DNA from: CAVRZY01 sp963725415 | GTDB taxonomy: Bacteria; Acidobacteriota; Terriglobia; Bryobacterales; Bryobacteraceae | Length of the DNA stretch: 32,333 bases | Direction: 5' to 3' | Assembly (NCBI GenBank): GCA_963725415.1 | Contig: CAVRZY010000132.1 | Location: 1-32,333, forward strand | In this document: one piece after another, positions 9,268-18,919 of the stretch | How positions within the stretch are numbered: position 1 is the first letter of the stretch | How the letters are laid out: each line of letters starts with the position of its first letter | Notes under the pieces: model-generated | The model's database searches: none | What the model was told of the DNA's origin: nothing | What the model saw: the letters and a program-made list of their open reading frames with translations, nothing else | Made by a program: the position numbers and the translations under genes

Positions 9268-10013
9268 GCACCGTGACAGAAAAACCAGTTGCCATAATTA
9301 CCGGGGCCAGCCGCGGCATTGGGCGGGGCATCGCCATCGAACTCTCCAGCAGCCACCAGGTGATCGCCACTTACAGGGGACGGCGCGACGCCGCGGAATC
9401 GCTCCGCCAGCAGACCGGGGCGGAGATCTTTCAGTGCGACGTGAGCTCGTCGAGCGACCGAAAGGCGCTGATCGAGTTCGCGCGCCAGCGCTTCCCCCGC
9501 CTGGATCTGCTGGTGAACAACGCCGGCATGGCGCCGCGCGAGCGGCGCGATATTCTGGAAGCCACCGAGGAAAGCTTCGATGAGCTGATCGCCACCAACC
9601 TGAAAGGCCCCTATTTTCTCACCCAGCTTGCGGCGCGGTGGATGATCGAGCAGGGAGCGGGCCGGATTGTGTTCGTGACCTCGCTCTCCTCTTACGCGGC
9701 CTCCATCAACCGCGGCGAGTATTGCATGTCGAAAGCCGGGCTGAGCATGGCGGTAGCGCTATGGGCGCAGCGGCTGGCGGGGAGCGGGGTCAAGGTCTTC
9801 GAGATTCGCCCGGGCATCATTCGCACCGACATGATCGCCGCCGTCGAGAAACTCTACGAAGAGCGCATTGCAGGCGGGCTGCTGCCCCAGAAGCGCATGG
9901 GTGAGCCGCGCGACGTGGCCCTGGCGGTGCGCGCCATCGCCGACGGCCTGCTGGACTACTCGACCGGCCAGGCGCTGAACGTGGATGGCGGATTCCACTT
10001 GCGCAGCTTGTAA
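9264..10013 (+). CDS. Short-chain dehydrogenase/reductase, FabG-like
   Basis: A 249-aa classical SDR. The NAD(P)-binding glycine motif TGASRGIG is at residues 13-20, followed by NNAG (85-88), the active-site helix TNLKGPYF, the serine region VTSLSS (about 138-143), and YCMSK (Tyr153, Lys157). The C-terminus GQALNVDGGF is the usual 3-oxoacyl-ACP-reductase-like ending. The arginine pattern around residues 36-41 (TYRGRR) suggests NADP(H) preference, which is an inference. The substrate cannot be read from sequence; many such proteins are annotated 3-ketoacyl-ACP reductase without proof. The start overlaps the DsbA-like stop by ATGA. Confidence 0.92.
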   Translation: MSTVTEKPVAIITGASRGIGRGIAIELSSSHQVIATYRGRRDAAESLRQQTGAEIFQCDVSSSSDRKALIEFARQRFPRLDLLVNNAGMAPRERRDILEATEESFDELIATNLKGPYFLTQLAARWMIEQGAGRIVFVTSLSSYAASINRGEYCMSKAGLSMAVALWAQRLAGSGVKVFEIRPGIIRTDMIAAVEKLYEERIAGGLLPQKRMGEPRDVALAVRAIADGLLDYSTGQALNVDGGFHLRSL

Positions 10014-10153
10014 GACATCCTCGACTGGCCGACTGTGGCGGTGTTTGAGACCGTGAAGAGGTTGCGGACCGTGGTCCACGGCCTGCTGCCCGCCGAAGCG
10101 CGCCCTTGAGCGGCACGTGATATAAGTAAAGGTTCGCTCACCAAGGAGTCTTC

Positions 10154-11668
10154 ATGAGGAAGAAACTCTTCTATGGGTGGTGGGTGACCGCCGCCACTTT
10201 CATCACCTTCGGGCTCTCGGTCGGGTTGCCCTACTACAACATCTCGTTCTTCTATGACTACTTTGAGAAAACCTTCGGGTGGACTAAGGCACAGATCACC
10301 TTCGGGTTCCCGCTGGCGGCGCTGCTGACGATCTGGGTGGGCCCGGTGCTGGTGCCGAAGTTCAGCCCGCGCCGGCTGATCGTAGTGGGCACCGGGCTGA
10401 CCTGCCTGGCCTTTCTGGGCTTCGGCAACATGGGCAGCAACCTCTGGTTCTACTGGGGCATGTGGTTCGTCTACACGGTGGGCTACCTTCTCTCCGGCCC
10501 GATTCCGCACCAGATCATCATTTCGCAGTGGTTCCGCAGGCGGCGGGGTACAGCCATGGGCGTGCTCTACGTGGGCGTGGGCCTGATCGGCTTTCTGGGT
10601 TCATTCATCGTCAAGCCGCTGGCGGAAAAACTCAACTTTCATGCTGCTCTGATGATTATGGGCGTCATGCTGCTTCTGGCCTGGCCACTGGCGATCTTCG
10701 TACACCGGGACCGGCCCGCGGAAAAGGGCCTGTATCCGGATGGCGCCGACACCCCGCCTGCCGAGATTTCTCTCGAACCCTGCAGCTTCCGGTACCTGTT
10801 GGGCCGCTACTCGTTCTGGCTGCTCCTGCTCGGCAGCGCCTGCTCGATCGGCTCAATCGGAGCGGTCAACTTCCACATGAAGCTGGTCTTTCAGGACCAG
10901 TTGGACAACCGCAGCAAAGACTTTCAGCAAGCCAAGGCTCTGGCTGTCAGATACGGCGTGGCCAAGGGAGAGCCGGATAGGACAGTTGCGGAACTCAAAC
11001 CGCTGGAGGGTTACATCCGCGAACGCGGCCTGCGGCAGGCTGAATTGACCAGAATCACCCAGCAGCCGCAGTTGTTGCATGGCTATGCCCGGCAACACGG
11101 AATCGCAGACTCCCAAATGCCCCTCCTCATGGAAGCTCTGAAACGTCTGCTGAGCTGGTTGCAGGAGCTGCTGAATTCCGCCTGGCGCGCGGCTTCGATG
11201 ATCATCCTGGCGTCCAGCATCGGGGGGCGCCTGGTGATTGGCGGGCTGTCGGACAAGTTCAACAAGAAGCGGGTGATGGTGCTGAGTTACTTCCTCTCGG
11301 CCATGACCATCCCGCTGCTGCTGTGGGCCACGCCGCCGGACACGCCCTGGCCGTTCGCGCTGCTGTTCGGCTTTGCCATGGGCGCCGACTACATGCTCAT
11401 CCCGCTGATGGCGGCCGAGCAGTTCGGAGTAAATTCGCTGGCCCGCTGCATGGCCATCATCCTGCCGGTGAACACCATCGCGCAGACCTGGTTCCCCTAT
11501 TTTGTCTCGCTGCTGCGGGAGAGCTACGGAGATTACTGGATTGCCATGGGAGTGGTCTTCTTCGTGGCCCTGCTGAGCGGAGTTTCGATCGCGCTGCTAC
11601 CCCGGCGCGAGAAGGAAGATGCGGTGCTCCGGCCGCAGGGCGCTCAGCGGGCTGCCAACAAGGGCTGA
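10154..11668 (+). CDS. MFS transporter with a ~90-residue insert between TM7 and TM8
   Basis: A 504-aa major facilitator of the oxalate/formate antiporter-like (OFA/MCT) kind, starting MRKKLFYGWWVTAATFITFG after a AAGGAG site. Twelve hydrophobic segments can be picked out, with the loop 2-3 type basic motif WFRRRRGTAMG around residue 130 and the second-half motif GGRLVIGGLSDKFNKKRVM. Family members usually have about 400-430 aa. The excess is a hydrophilic stretch of about residues 250-340 (10901-11175) between TM7 and TM8. By the usual topology this loop faces the periplasm. The stretch is rich in Gln, Arg and Leu and looks helical. The substrate is not known; an organic acid is an inference from the family. 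Confidence 0.93.
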   Translation: MRKKLFYGWWVTAATFITFGLSVGLPYYNISFFYDYFEKTFGWTKAQITFGFPLAALLTIWVGPVLVPKFSPRRLIVVGTGLTCLAFLGFGNMGSNLWFYWGMWFVYTVGYLLSGPIPHQIIISQWFRRRRGTAMGVLYVGVGLIGFLGSFIVKPLAEKLNFHAALMIMGVMLLLAWPLAIFVHRDRPAEKGLYPDGADTPPAEISLEPCSFRYLLGRYSFWLLLLGSACSIGSIGAVNFHMKLVFQDQLDNRSKDFQQAKALAVRYGVAKGEPDRTVAELKPLEGYIRERGLRQAELTRITQQPQLLHGYARQHGIADSQMPLLMEALKRLLSWLQELLNSAWRAASMIILASSIGGRLVIGGLSDKFNKKRVMVLSYFLSAMTIPLLLWATPPDTPWPFALLFGFAMGADYMLIPLMAAEQFGVNSLARCMAIILPVNTIAQTWFPYFVSLLRESYGDYWIAMGVVFFVALLSGVSIALLPRREKEDAVLRPQGAQRAANKG

Positions 11669-11718
11669 GGCGCTGAGAAGCGCCCGCAACTTGGTCGCCG
11701 TTCGCGTAAGCTGTCCTT

Positions 11719-13290
11719 ATGCGAATGCGCGGATCGGTCTTTCCGTTGGTCCTTGCGACTTGCCTTGCTGGCCTCCTGCCGGCTCAGCAGCGCTACGATC
11801 TGGTGGTGTACGGGGGGACTGCCGGGGGAGTGATTACGGCGGTGGCCACGGCCCGCCAGGGCGCCAAGGTGGCTCTGCTCGAACCGGGCCGCCATCTGGG
11901 TGGCATGGTCTCCGGCGGCCTGGGCAAGACCGATCATGGCAAGAAGGAAACCATCGGCGGCCTCTCGCTCGAATTCTTCAAACGAGTCGGGCGGCATTAC
12001 GGGGAGGAAATCACCTGGTATTTCGAGCCACACGTGGCCGAGCAGGTCTTTCAGGAAATGATCCGGGAGGCCGGGGTGCAGGTCTTCTACCAGCACCGGC
12101 TGAAGGAACGGGGCGGCGTGCGCAAGAAGGGCAAACAGATCGTGGAGATCGTGATGGAAGACGGCGCCTCGTTCCGGGCCAAGGTCTTTGCGGATGCGAC
12201 TTACGAGGGTGACCTGCTGGCGCAGGCCGGCGTCTCCTACACCTCGGGACGGGAGGGCGCTTCCCAGTACAACGAGTCACTGGCGGGGGTGCGCCCCACC
12301 GACCGCAATCACATGTTCGAGGTGCGCGTAGCGGCGCGCGACGCCGGCGGACAACTGCTGCCGGAGGTCAACCCCGGCCCCCGCGGCGAACTGGGGGCCG
12401 CGGACCAGAAAGTCCAGGCCTACAACTTTCGCATGTGCCTTTCCAAAGACACGAACAACCAGGCGCCTCTCCCCAGGCCCGCCAACTACGATCCCAGGCG
12501 CTACGAGCTGCTGGCGCGGCTCATCCGGGCGCTCAGGGAGCGCGATGGCAGGCCGCCGCGCATGAATCAGCTCATGATCGTCTCTCCTCTCCCGAACGAT
12601 AAAGCGGACATCAACAACTACGGCGCGTTCTCGACCGATTGCATCGGCAAGAGCTGGGATTACCCGACCGCCTCTTACAAGCGGCGCGCCGAGATCTGGC
12701 AGGATCACATCGACTACGTGGCCGGCTTCTTCTACTTTCTGGCGCACGATCCGCAGGTCCCGCAACCCTTGCAAGAGGAAATCAATCGTTGGGGGCTGGC
12801 CAAGGACGAATTCACCGATGCGAATCACTGGCCGCACCAGCTCTACGTGCGCGAATCCCGGCGCATGGTGGGCGACTTCGTCATGACCCAAAGGGACATT
12901 CAAACGGAACTGACCAAGGAGGACGCCATCGGCATGGGTTCTTACAACAGCGATTCGCACAATGTCCAGCGCTATGTCACCGAGGATGGCTCGGTGCAGA
13001 ATGAGGGCAACATGGAGGTGCCGGTCACTCCTTACCAGGTCCCGTACCGGGTCATGCTATCGAAGCGAAAGGAATGCGCCAACCTGCTGGCGCCGGTGTG
13101 TCTGTCGGCCAGCCACGTGACCTACTCGACCCTGCGGATGGAGCCGGTCTACATGATCATCGGGCAGGCCGCCGGAGTAGCGGCCAAGATGGCCATCGAC
13201 AGCGGCAAGCCGGTCCAGGACATCGACACCCGCGCGCTGACTGCGAGGCTCCGGGCGCAGGGCGCGGTGCTGGAGTGGGTCAAGAAATGA
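11719..13290 (+). CDS. Exported FAD-dependent oxidoreductase (FAD_oxidored family)
   Basis: A 523-aa protein with a signal peptide (MRMRGSVFPLVLATCLAGLLPAQQ) followed at once by a Rossmann nucleotide-binding motif, YDLVVYGGTAGGVITA (glycines at about residues 32-37), and the acidic end of the second strand in VALLEPGRHLGGM. The long central region has SYNSDSHNVQRYVTEDG and YQVPYRVMLSKRKECANLLA. The C-terminal FAD-binding return ASHVTYSTLRMEPVYMIIGQ is typical of the FAD_oxidored (PF12831-like) family common in Acidobacteria, Planctomycetes and Bacteroidetes. The substrate is unknown; many relatives sit near carbohydrate-degradation genes, but none is visible here. The stop overlaps the HIT gene (ATGA, 13287-13290). 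Confidence 0.92.
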   Translation: MRMRGSVFPLVLATCLAGLLPAQQRYDLVVYGGTAGGVITAVATARQGAKVALLEPGRHLGGMVSGGLGKTDHGKKETIGGLSLEFFKRVGRHYGEEITWYFEPHVAEQVFQEMIREAGVQVFYQHRLKERGGVRKKGKQIVEIVMEDGASFRAKVFADATYEGDLLAQAGVSYTSGREGASQYNESLAGVRPTDRNHMFEVRVAARDAGGQLLPEVNPGPRGELGAADQKVQAYNFRMCLSKDTNNQAPLPRPANYDPRRYELLARLIRALRERDGRPPRMNQLMIVSPLPNDKADINNYGAFSTDCIGKSWDYPTASYKRRAEIWQDHIDYVAGFFYFLAHDPQVPQPLQEEINRWGLAKDEFTDANHWPHQLYVRESRRMVGDFVMTQRDIQTELTKEDAIGMGSYNSDSHNVQRYVTEDGSVQNEGNMEVPVTPYQVPYRVMLSKRKECANLLAPVCLSASHVTYSTLRMEPVYMIIGQAAGVAAKMAIDSGKPVQDIDTRALTARLRAQGAVLEWVKK

Positions 13291-13760
13291 GCTGCAAGTT
13301 TTGCCAGATCGTCGCCGGCGGCATTGCGTGCGATATTGTCTTGGAAGACGCGATGTCGCTGGCCTTCCTGGATCACCGCCCTTTGTTTCCGGGCCACTGC
13401 CTGCTGGTCCCCAAAGAGCACATCGAGACGCTGGCGGATGTGCCGGTGAACCTCCTGGCGCCTCTGTTCTGGAACGCCCGCCTGCTGGCGCGGGCCGTGG
13501 AAATCGGTCTCGGAGCCGAGGGCTCCTTCGTGGCCATCAACAACCGGGTCAGCCAGAGTGTGCCTCACTTCCACATCCATGTCGTTCCCCGCCGCCGCAA
13601 GGACGGCCTGAAAGGCTTCTTCTGGCCGCGCCAGACCTACCAGGACCCGGAATCTGTTTCAAACGTTTTGCGGGCCCTCGGGCGGCCATCGAGCGAGTTC
13701 GTCAAGACCAGAGATAGAGAGAGTAGCCAGGCCAGATTTGCCCCCGGACTGGACGCGTGA
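13287..13760 (+). CDS. HIT-family nucleotide hydrolase
   Basis: A 157-aa histidine-triad protein. The catalytic triad H-F-H-I-H-V-V-P-R lies at about residues 94-102, preceded by Gln-Ser-Val-Pro as is usual in this family. The N-terminal CKFCQIV is a possible metal-binding pair seen in many HIT proteins. HIT hydrolases act on nucleoside phosphoramidates, Ap4A-like dinucleotides or related nucleotides in the cytoplasm. The C-terminus runs about 40 residues past the triad, slightly longer than minimal HIT proteins. The start at 13287 is coupled to the upstream oxidoreductase by ATGA. Confidence 0.93.
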   Translation: MSCKFCQIVAGGIACDIVLEDAMSLAFLDHRPLFPGHCLLVPKEHIETLADVPVNLLAPLFWNARLLARAVEIGLGAEGSFVAINNRVSQSVPHFHIHVVPRRRKDGLKGFFWPRQTYQDPESVSNVLRALGRPSSEFVKTRDRESSQARFAPGLDA

Positions 13761-13819
13761 ACGGAAGTGTCCGCCGGGCAGTATGCCAAGGGGGGATCCT
13801 GGATAAAATAGAAGTTCTC

Positions 13820-14587
13820 ATGAACATGAAACTGTGTGTCGCTCTGGCGCTGTCGTGTGGCGCCACCCTGTGTGGCCAGAATCAACCTGCTGCTCCGCAA
13901 GTGCTGAAGCCGCAGGCGTACGTCCGCCGGTTCTCGGTGGGCGCGACGCTCAGCGTGCTGGGCCTGAGCCTGGTGCCGAACCGCGGGTTGAGTAATGTCA
14001 CCACGAGTCCGGCCGTAGACGCCGTGTACACCACAGAGGCGCTGACGCGCCGGGTCGGCTTCGGCCTCACGATTCAGGGAGCGGTTACCCAGCATTTTGC
14101 GGTGAACGCAAGCCTGCTTCGACGGCGCATCGGCTATAAGATGAACAGCGACATCTACACGGGCACGGATAATCCAATTACTTCGGCAGACGAACGCACT
14201 CACACGGTTCGCAACGAAGATACGCGCGCCAAGCTGTCTGACGTGCCGGTAGTGGTGCGCTACTACCACCCGGGGCGTTTCCAGCGCGGCCCGCACTGGT
14301 TCGTCGAGGGCGGAGGCGTTCTGCGAAGAGTATTCGGCATCAAGACCTCGATCGATACGACCGTCGGTTCCAAGGCCACCGAGTGTTGCGATGTGACGCC
14401 GGCCAAGCCCGCGCAGCGAACCGTGCGCGGCTTCGTGGCCGGCGCCGGCGTGCAGTTGATCGACCCGGTCGGAATCCGGGTGGTGCCGGAGGTGCGCTAC
14501 ACTCGCTGGCTGAGCGCGACGTTCAGTTCTTTTTCAACCTTCACCCGGCGCGATCAGGTGGAGGGAATGATTTCGCTGACGTTCTGA
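13820..14587 (+). CDS. Probable outer-membrane beta-barrel protein
   Basis: A 255-aa exported protein. The frame is open from a GTG at 13757 that overlaps the HIT stop, but a clear signal peptide starts at MNMKLCVALALSCGATLCGQ (ATG 13820 or 13826), so the inner start is preferred; no strong ribosome site is visible for either. The mature part alternates polar and hydrophobic residues in beta-strand fashion, with aromatic girdle-like positions, and ends in SFSTFTRRDQVEGMISLTF. A C-terminal Phe after alternating hydrophobics is the usual outer-membrane barrel insertion signal. Function is unknown. It ends 20 bases before the oppositely oriented cusA-like gene. Confidence 0.75.
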   Translation: MNMKLCVALALSCGATLCGQNQPAAPQVLKPQAYVRRFSVGATLSVLGLSLVPNRGLSNVTTSPAVDAVYTTEALTRRVGFGLTIQGAVTQHFAVNASLLRRRIGYKMNSDIYTGTDNPITSADERTHTVRNEDTRAKLSDVPVVVRYYHPGRFQRGPHWFVEGGGVLRRVFGIKTSIDTTVGSKATECCDVTPAKPAQRTVRGFVAGAGVQLIDPVGIRVVPEVRYTRWLSATFSSFSTFTRRDQVEGMISLTF

Positions 14588-14606
14588 CGCAGCGCGTCCG
14601 CGCTTG

Positions 14607-17600
14607 TCATCTGAATCTCCCATAGCGCAGGGCCAGGGCTGGCAGGACCAGCAGGTTGAGAAGGGTCGAGGTGGCCAGGCCGCCCAGGATCACGAGGGCC
14701 ATGGGGCCTTCGATTTCGCGGCCGGGCTGTCTGCTTCCCAGGGCCAGGGGCAGCAGGCCGAGGGCCGTCACGAGAGCCGTCATGAGGATGGGCGAGAGGC
14801 GCTCGGAGGCGCCCCGCAGGGCCGCTTCCAGCCCCCAGGTCATGCCTTCCTGCGGTCACCAGGTGCTCGAAGTGCGAGATCAGCATGATGGAATTGCGGG
14901 TGGTGATCCCGAACAGGGTGACGAAGCCGACCAGCGATCCCACCGTCAGCCAGCCGCCGGTGAGGAAAACGGCCAGGACGCCACCGACCAGGGCGAAGGG
15001 CAGGTTGGCAAGCACCAGCAGCAGGTTCCGGGCAGTGCGAAACACCATCGACAAAAGCAGCACGATTCCTACTCCGGCAATGAGCGAGTGCAGCAGGATC
15101 TCGCGTTGCGCCTGGGCGCGCGCTTCGGCTGCCCCGGTGAAGACCGGGTAGACGCCGGAGGGAAACCGGACCGCTCGAATCTTGCGTTTGGCCTCGGCGA
15201 CGAAGGAGGCCACGTCCCTGCCGCGCACGTTGCAGGTCACAGACTGGCGGCGGCGCGCGCCGTCGTGCACGATCATGAAGCGGCCGCTGGCGGGGAAGAC
15301 GTCCACCAATTCGCCCGCCGGCAGACTGAGCCCTTCCGAATTGTGAAGCATCAGCGAGCCGATGTTCTCCGGGTCTCTTCTGGCTTTCTCCTCCAGGATC
15401 ACCGCCACGTCGAAGACGCGGTTGGCCTCATAGGTCTGCGCGACTACTGTTCCCTGGTAGGCCGTCTGGACCGCCTCCAGCACATCCACGGGATGAAAGC
15501 CGAACTGCTTGAGGCGCTCGGGGCGAAGCCGGACCACGTACTGGGGCACGCCGGGCGGCGATTCGACCTGCACGTCCACGGCGCCGCGTATCGAAGAAAC
15601 GACTTGCGCCACTTCTTGCGCCTTGCGGTCCAGCACCTCCAGGTCGTCGCCGAAGACCTTGATGGCGACTTCCGCGGTGAGGCCGGAGAGCACCTCCTCG
15701 ATGCGCTCGGTCAGGAAGGGCTTGATGGCGAAGTACACGCCCGGGAATTTCGAGAGGGCCTGCGCGGATCTGGCCCTGCACCTGTTCGCCTTCTTCACCG
15801 GAAAGCGGTTTGAGGTCCACGTGGAATTCGCTGTAGTGCGGCCCCCAGGTGTCGTCGGCGCATTTCGGCGCGGCCGACTTGCTGGGCCACGGAGCGCGAT
15901 GTTGCGGGTCGTCCTTGAGCAGCTCGAGCGTGACGGCGCGTCCCAGGCGCAGGGATTCCTCCAGCGAGGTGCCCGGGAACCGCCGCCATGTGGAGGATGA
16001 AGTGCCCTTCCGGAACTCCGGCAGGAAGGCGCCTCCGAAAAAGGGGATGGCCGCCGCCGCGCCCGCGCACAGCGCCAAAGCCGCGCCGATGACCTGCTTG
16101 GGCCGCCGCGCTGTCAGCTCGAGGAATTGCCGGTAGCGCGCTTTCAAGGCCGCGCAGGAAGCGCGGCTCGACAGCGCGCTTGGCGGCCCCGGCCAGCAGC
16201 GCATAGGAGAGCGCGGGAGTGACGGTGAGCGCCACCCCGAGCGAGGCCAGAATAGCCAGAATGTACGCCAGCCCCAGCGGCGCGAACAGCCTTCCCTGAA
16301 GTCCCGACATGGTCAGTACCGGCAGGAAGACCAGGACCACCACGAAGGTGGCGTAGACCACGGCGCTGCGAACCTCCAGCGACGCCTCCAGGACCACGCG
16401 GAACAGGGAGCGTCCGTTGCCGCTGCTCTCCCGCAGGCGGCGAAAAATGTTCTCGACGTCGATGATGGCGTCATCGACCACCTCGCCGATGGCGATGGCC
16501 AGGCCGCCCAGTGTCAGCGTGTTCAGGGTGATCCCCAGCCGGTCCAAGACAATCACCGCAACTAGCAGCGACAGCGGAATGGCGGTGAGCGAAATGAAGG
16601 CGGTCCGCAGATTGAACAGGAACAGGAACAGCACCACTGCTACCAGGACTCCGCCCAGCAGCAGCGACGTGGTGACGTTGTGGATGGCGCGTTGAATGAA
16701 ACTAGCGGGGCGGAACAAGTCAGGATGGAGCCTGATCTGCGCCGCGCCCAAGGCAGGTTTCAGCTCCTCGAGCGCCCGCTCGATGGCCTGGGTGACCTCG
16801 ATGGTGTTGGCGCCGAACTGGCTGGAGACGATCAGCATCACGCCGGGCTGAGCCCCAATGGCGGCATCTCCGATCTTGGGTTCCGGCGCCTCGACCACGC
16901 GGGCCAGGTCTTTGAGGCGGACCGCGAGGCCGCCGGGTCGCGCCAGCGCCACTTCGCCCATCTCTGCCGGGGTGAGGGCCTGGCCCCTGGTCTGGAGCAC
17001 GACGCGTTGCGCGGGGGTGTCGATGAATCCAGCGCCGCGCACGCCGGTGGCTTTGCGGGCCGCCGCGAGCACGTCCTCGATCGTCAGGCGGTAGGCCAGC
17101 AGCCGCTCCGGCATCACCTGGATCTGAATCTGCCGCACCTCGCCGCCGAAGGCCACTACCTTGGCGACGCCGGGCACTCCCAGCAACAGCGGCCGCAGGG
17201 TCCAATCGGCGAAGGTGCGAAGCTCCATCGCCGAGCGCGTTTCCGAGGTGAGTCCCACGGCCAGCATCATGCTGGTGGCGCTGGTGAGCGGCGCGATGAC
17301 CGGCGGCTTGACGCCCTGCGGGATCTGGCCGGCGATTTCAGAGAGCCGCTCGCTGACCATCTGGCGCGCCCGGAAGATGTCGGCGCCCTGGCGGAAGATG
17401 GCGGTGACCACCGAGAGGCCCTGGATGGATTGCGAGCGGATCGAATCCAGGTTTCCGACTCCGTTGACGGCGTTCTCGACGGGGCGCGTGACCAGCGCCT
17501 CGACTTCCTCCGGGGACAGGCCCGGGGCTTCGGTCTGAATCACCACTAGCGGCGGCGCGAACTCCGGATAAACGTCGAAGCGGGCGTGCAGGGCGGTGTA

Positions 17601-17684
17601 GATACCGTAGCCGATGACCACGCAGGCCAGCGCGATGACCACCCCGCGAAACCGGATCGAGAACTCAACCAGGCGCCGGAGCAT
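14607..17684 (-). CDS. cusA: CusA/CzcA-like heavy-metal RND efflux permease, with about seven frameshifts
   Basis: This is the inner-membrane proton-driven pump of a tripartite RND system that exports metal ions. The N-terminus MLRRLVEFSIRFRG, YPEFAPPLVVIQTEAPGLSP and VTRPVENAVNGV are hallmarks of the heavy-metal (HME) branch. TM4 carries IAIGEVVDDAIIDVENIF with the acidic proton-relay residues. Translating through, the protein spans about 1025 aa, full length for the family, ending in LLNLLVLPALALRYGRF. Homology jumps frame near 16141, 16009, 15971, 15895, 15860, 15760 and 14849, each by one base, and resumes at once. Six of the seven fall within about 400 bases. This pattern suggests base-call or assembly errors. 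Start and cusB stop share bases (TAATG). The metal (Cu/Ag, Co/Zn/Cd) cannot be told from sequence; the symbol marks the family. Confidence 0.9.
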
Positions 17685-18919
17685 TACCGTTTCGCTTCTT
17701 CCTCACCCACCTGGATCTGCGACTTCAATTCTTCGGAGAGCAGCGTCTGCGCGCCCGTCACGACGATGCGCTGGCCCGGCTTGAGACTGCCGGTAAACCA
17801 GCCCTTTTCGGTCGAGCGCTCCAGGGCAATCTCGCGGCGTGAGAACTCGCCCGTACCGGCCTCGATGTAAGTCCAGGCCACGCCAGCGAATCGCACCAGC
17901 GCGGAGCGCGGCACCACCACGCCCTGACGCGGCGCGCCAGGCACGCGCAGGTACGCGGTGACCGCCATGCCTGGCCTGAGGTTCAGGCCCGGGTTGTGAA
18001 CGCGGAAGAGGAAGGGCTGGCCCTGGGTTCTCGGATCCACCACCGCGCCGAGCGAAACTCTTTCCCCGCGCAGAGGCCGATCGTCATGCCCGATGGCGAT
18101 GATGCGGGCGGCCGAAACCGGCGCATGGATGCTTTGCCCGGCGGGGACCTCGACTCGTGCCAGGAGTTGGTCAAAGCGGGCCAGGCGCAGGATCGGCTGA
18201 CCGCTCTCGACGGCTTCATCGGGCTGGGCCAGGATCTCGATCACCTGGCCTCCGCGCTCGACCGCCAGCGTTATTGGGCTTCCTGCTCCCGCCGCCAGCG
18301 CGGAGTCGATCAATCGCACTGCTTCGGCGGCGGCTTTGAGCCGCGCCTCTTCGCCCTTCACCCGGGCTTCGGCCTCCTGGAGAGCGCGGTCGGAGATGTT
18401 CTTGTCTTCGGCGTTGAGGGTTCTGGCGCGGGCCAAGGCAGCGCGTACCGCCGTCAGAGACGCGGCTGTCGCCTCCGTGTCTGCGCGGGCCGATACCAGG
18501 CGCTCCGCCAGATTGACCCGCTCGGCCGGGGCCAGCCGCGGCTCGAGCACGCCGACCACGCTGCCGGCCGCCAGGCTCTCTCCGAGAAGCGGCCAGGCCT
18601 GGGCCTTCGAGCGGCGCAGGGTTCCCGCCACCGGAGCGCGCAGCAGGAAGGACTGCGCGGGATCCTCCTGGAGACTTCCGTAGGCGGTCACTTCCTCCGG
18701 CAATGCAGCGGAGGCGAGCGCCTCGGTCTTCAGGCCGATGCGAGCCTGGGCCTGCGGATCCACCGTGACGATGGTTTCGCCGGAGGGCGCGCGCCGCACA
18801 CGCGGCGGAATCTTGATGGTCTCGGCCTCTTCGGCCTCGCTGCTGCGCGCCGTTTTGAAGGCCCAGATGAACAGTGCGGCGATTGCTGCGACGAGAGCAA
18901 CGCTCAGAGTCTTCTTCAT
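17684..18919 (-). CDS. cusB: CusB/CzcB-like periplasmic adaptor (membrane fusion) protein
   Basis: A 411-aa membrane-fusion protein linking the RND pump to the outer-membrane channel. The N-terminus MKKTLSVALVAAIAALFIWAF is a signal anchor. The lipoyl/barrel-sandwich half appears in FLLRAPVAGTLRR and the second half in ITLAVERGGQVIEILAQPDE. A helical hairpin of about 90 residues lies between (VNLAERLVSARADTEATAAS to AEAVRLIDSALA). The beta-barrel and membrane-proximal parts follow, with NLRPGMAVTAYLRVPG and QRIVVTGAQTLLSEELKSQI. No His/Met-rich N-terminal metal site is visible. It overlaps cusC by four bases (ATGA, 18916-18919) and cusA by one base. Confidence 0.93.
   Translation of the reverse strand: MKKTLSVALVAAIAALFIWAFKTARSSEAEEAETIKIPPRVRRAPSGETIVTVDPQAQARIGLKTEALASAALPEEVTAYGSLQEDPAQSFLLRAPVAGTLRRSKAQAWPLLGESLAAGSVVGVLEPRLAPAERVNLAERLVSARADTEATAASLTAVRAALARARTLNAEDKNISDRALQEAEARVKGEEARLKAAAEAVRLIDSALAAGAGSPITLAVERGGQVIEILAQPDEAVESGQPILRLARFDQLLARVEVPAGQSIHAPVSAARIIAIGHDDRPLRGERVSLGAVVDPRTQGQPFLFRVHNPGLNLRPGMAVTAYLRVPGAPRQGVVVPRSALVRFAGVAWTYIEAGTGEFSRREIALERSTEKGWFTGSLKPGQRIVVTGAQTLLSEELKSQIQVGEEEAKR

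Noticed and set aside
14656..15813. Long plus-strand frame (385 aa) opposite cusA
   Set aside because: Composition (His/Gln/Asp/Gly-rich) is typical of a complement shadow; the minus strand encodes the RND pump.
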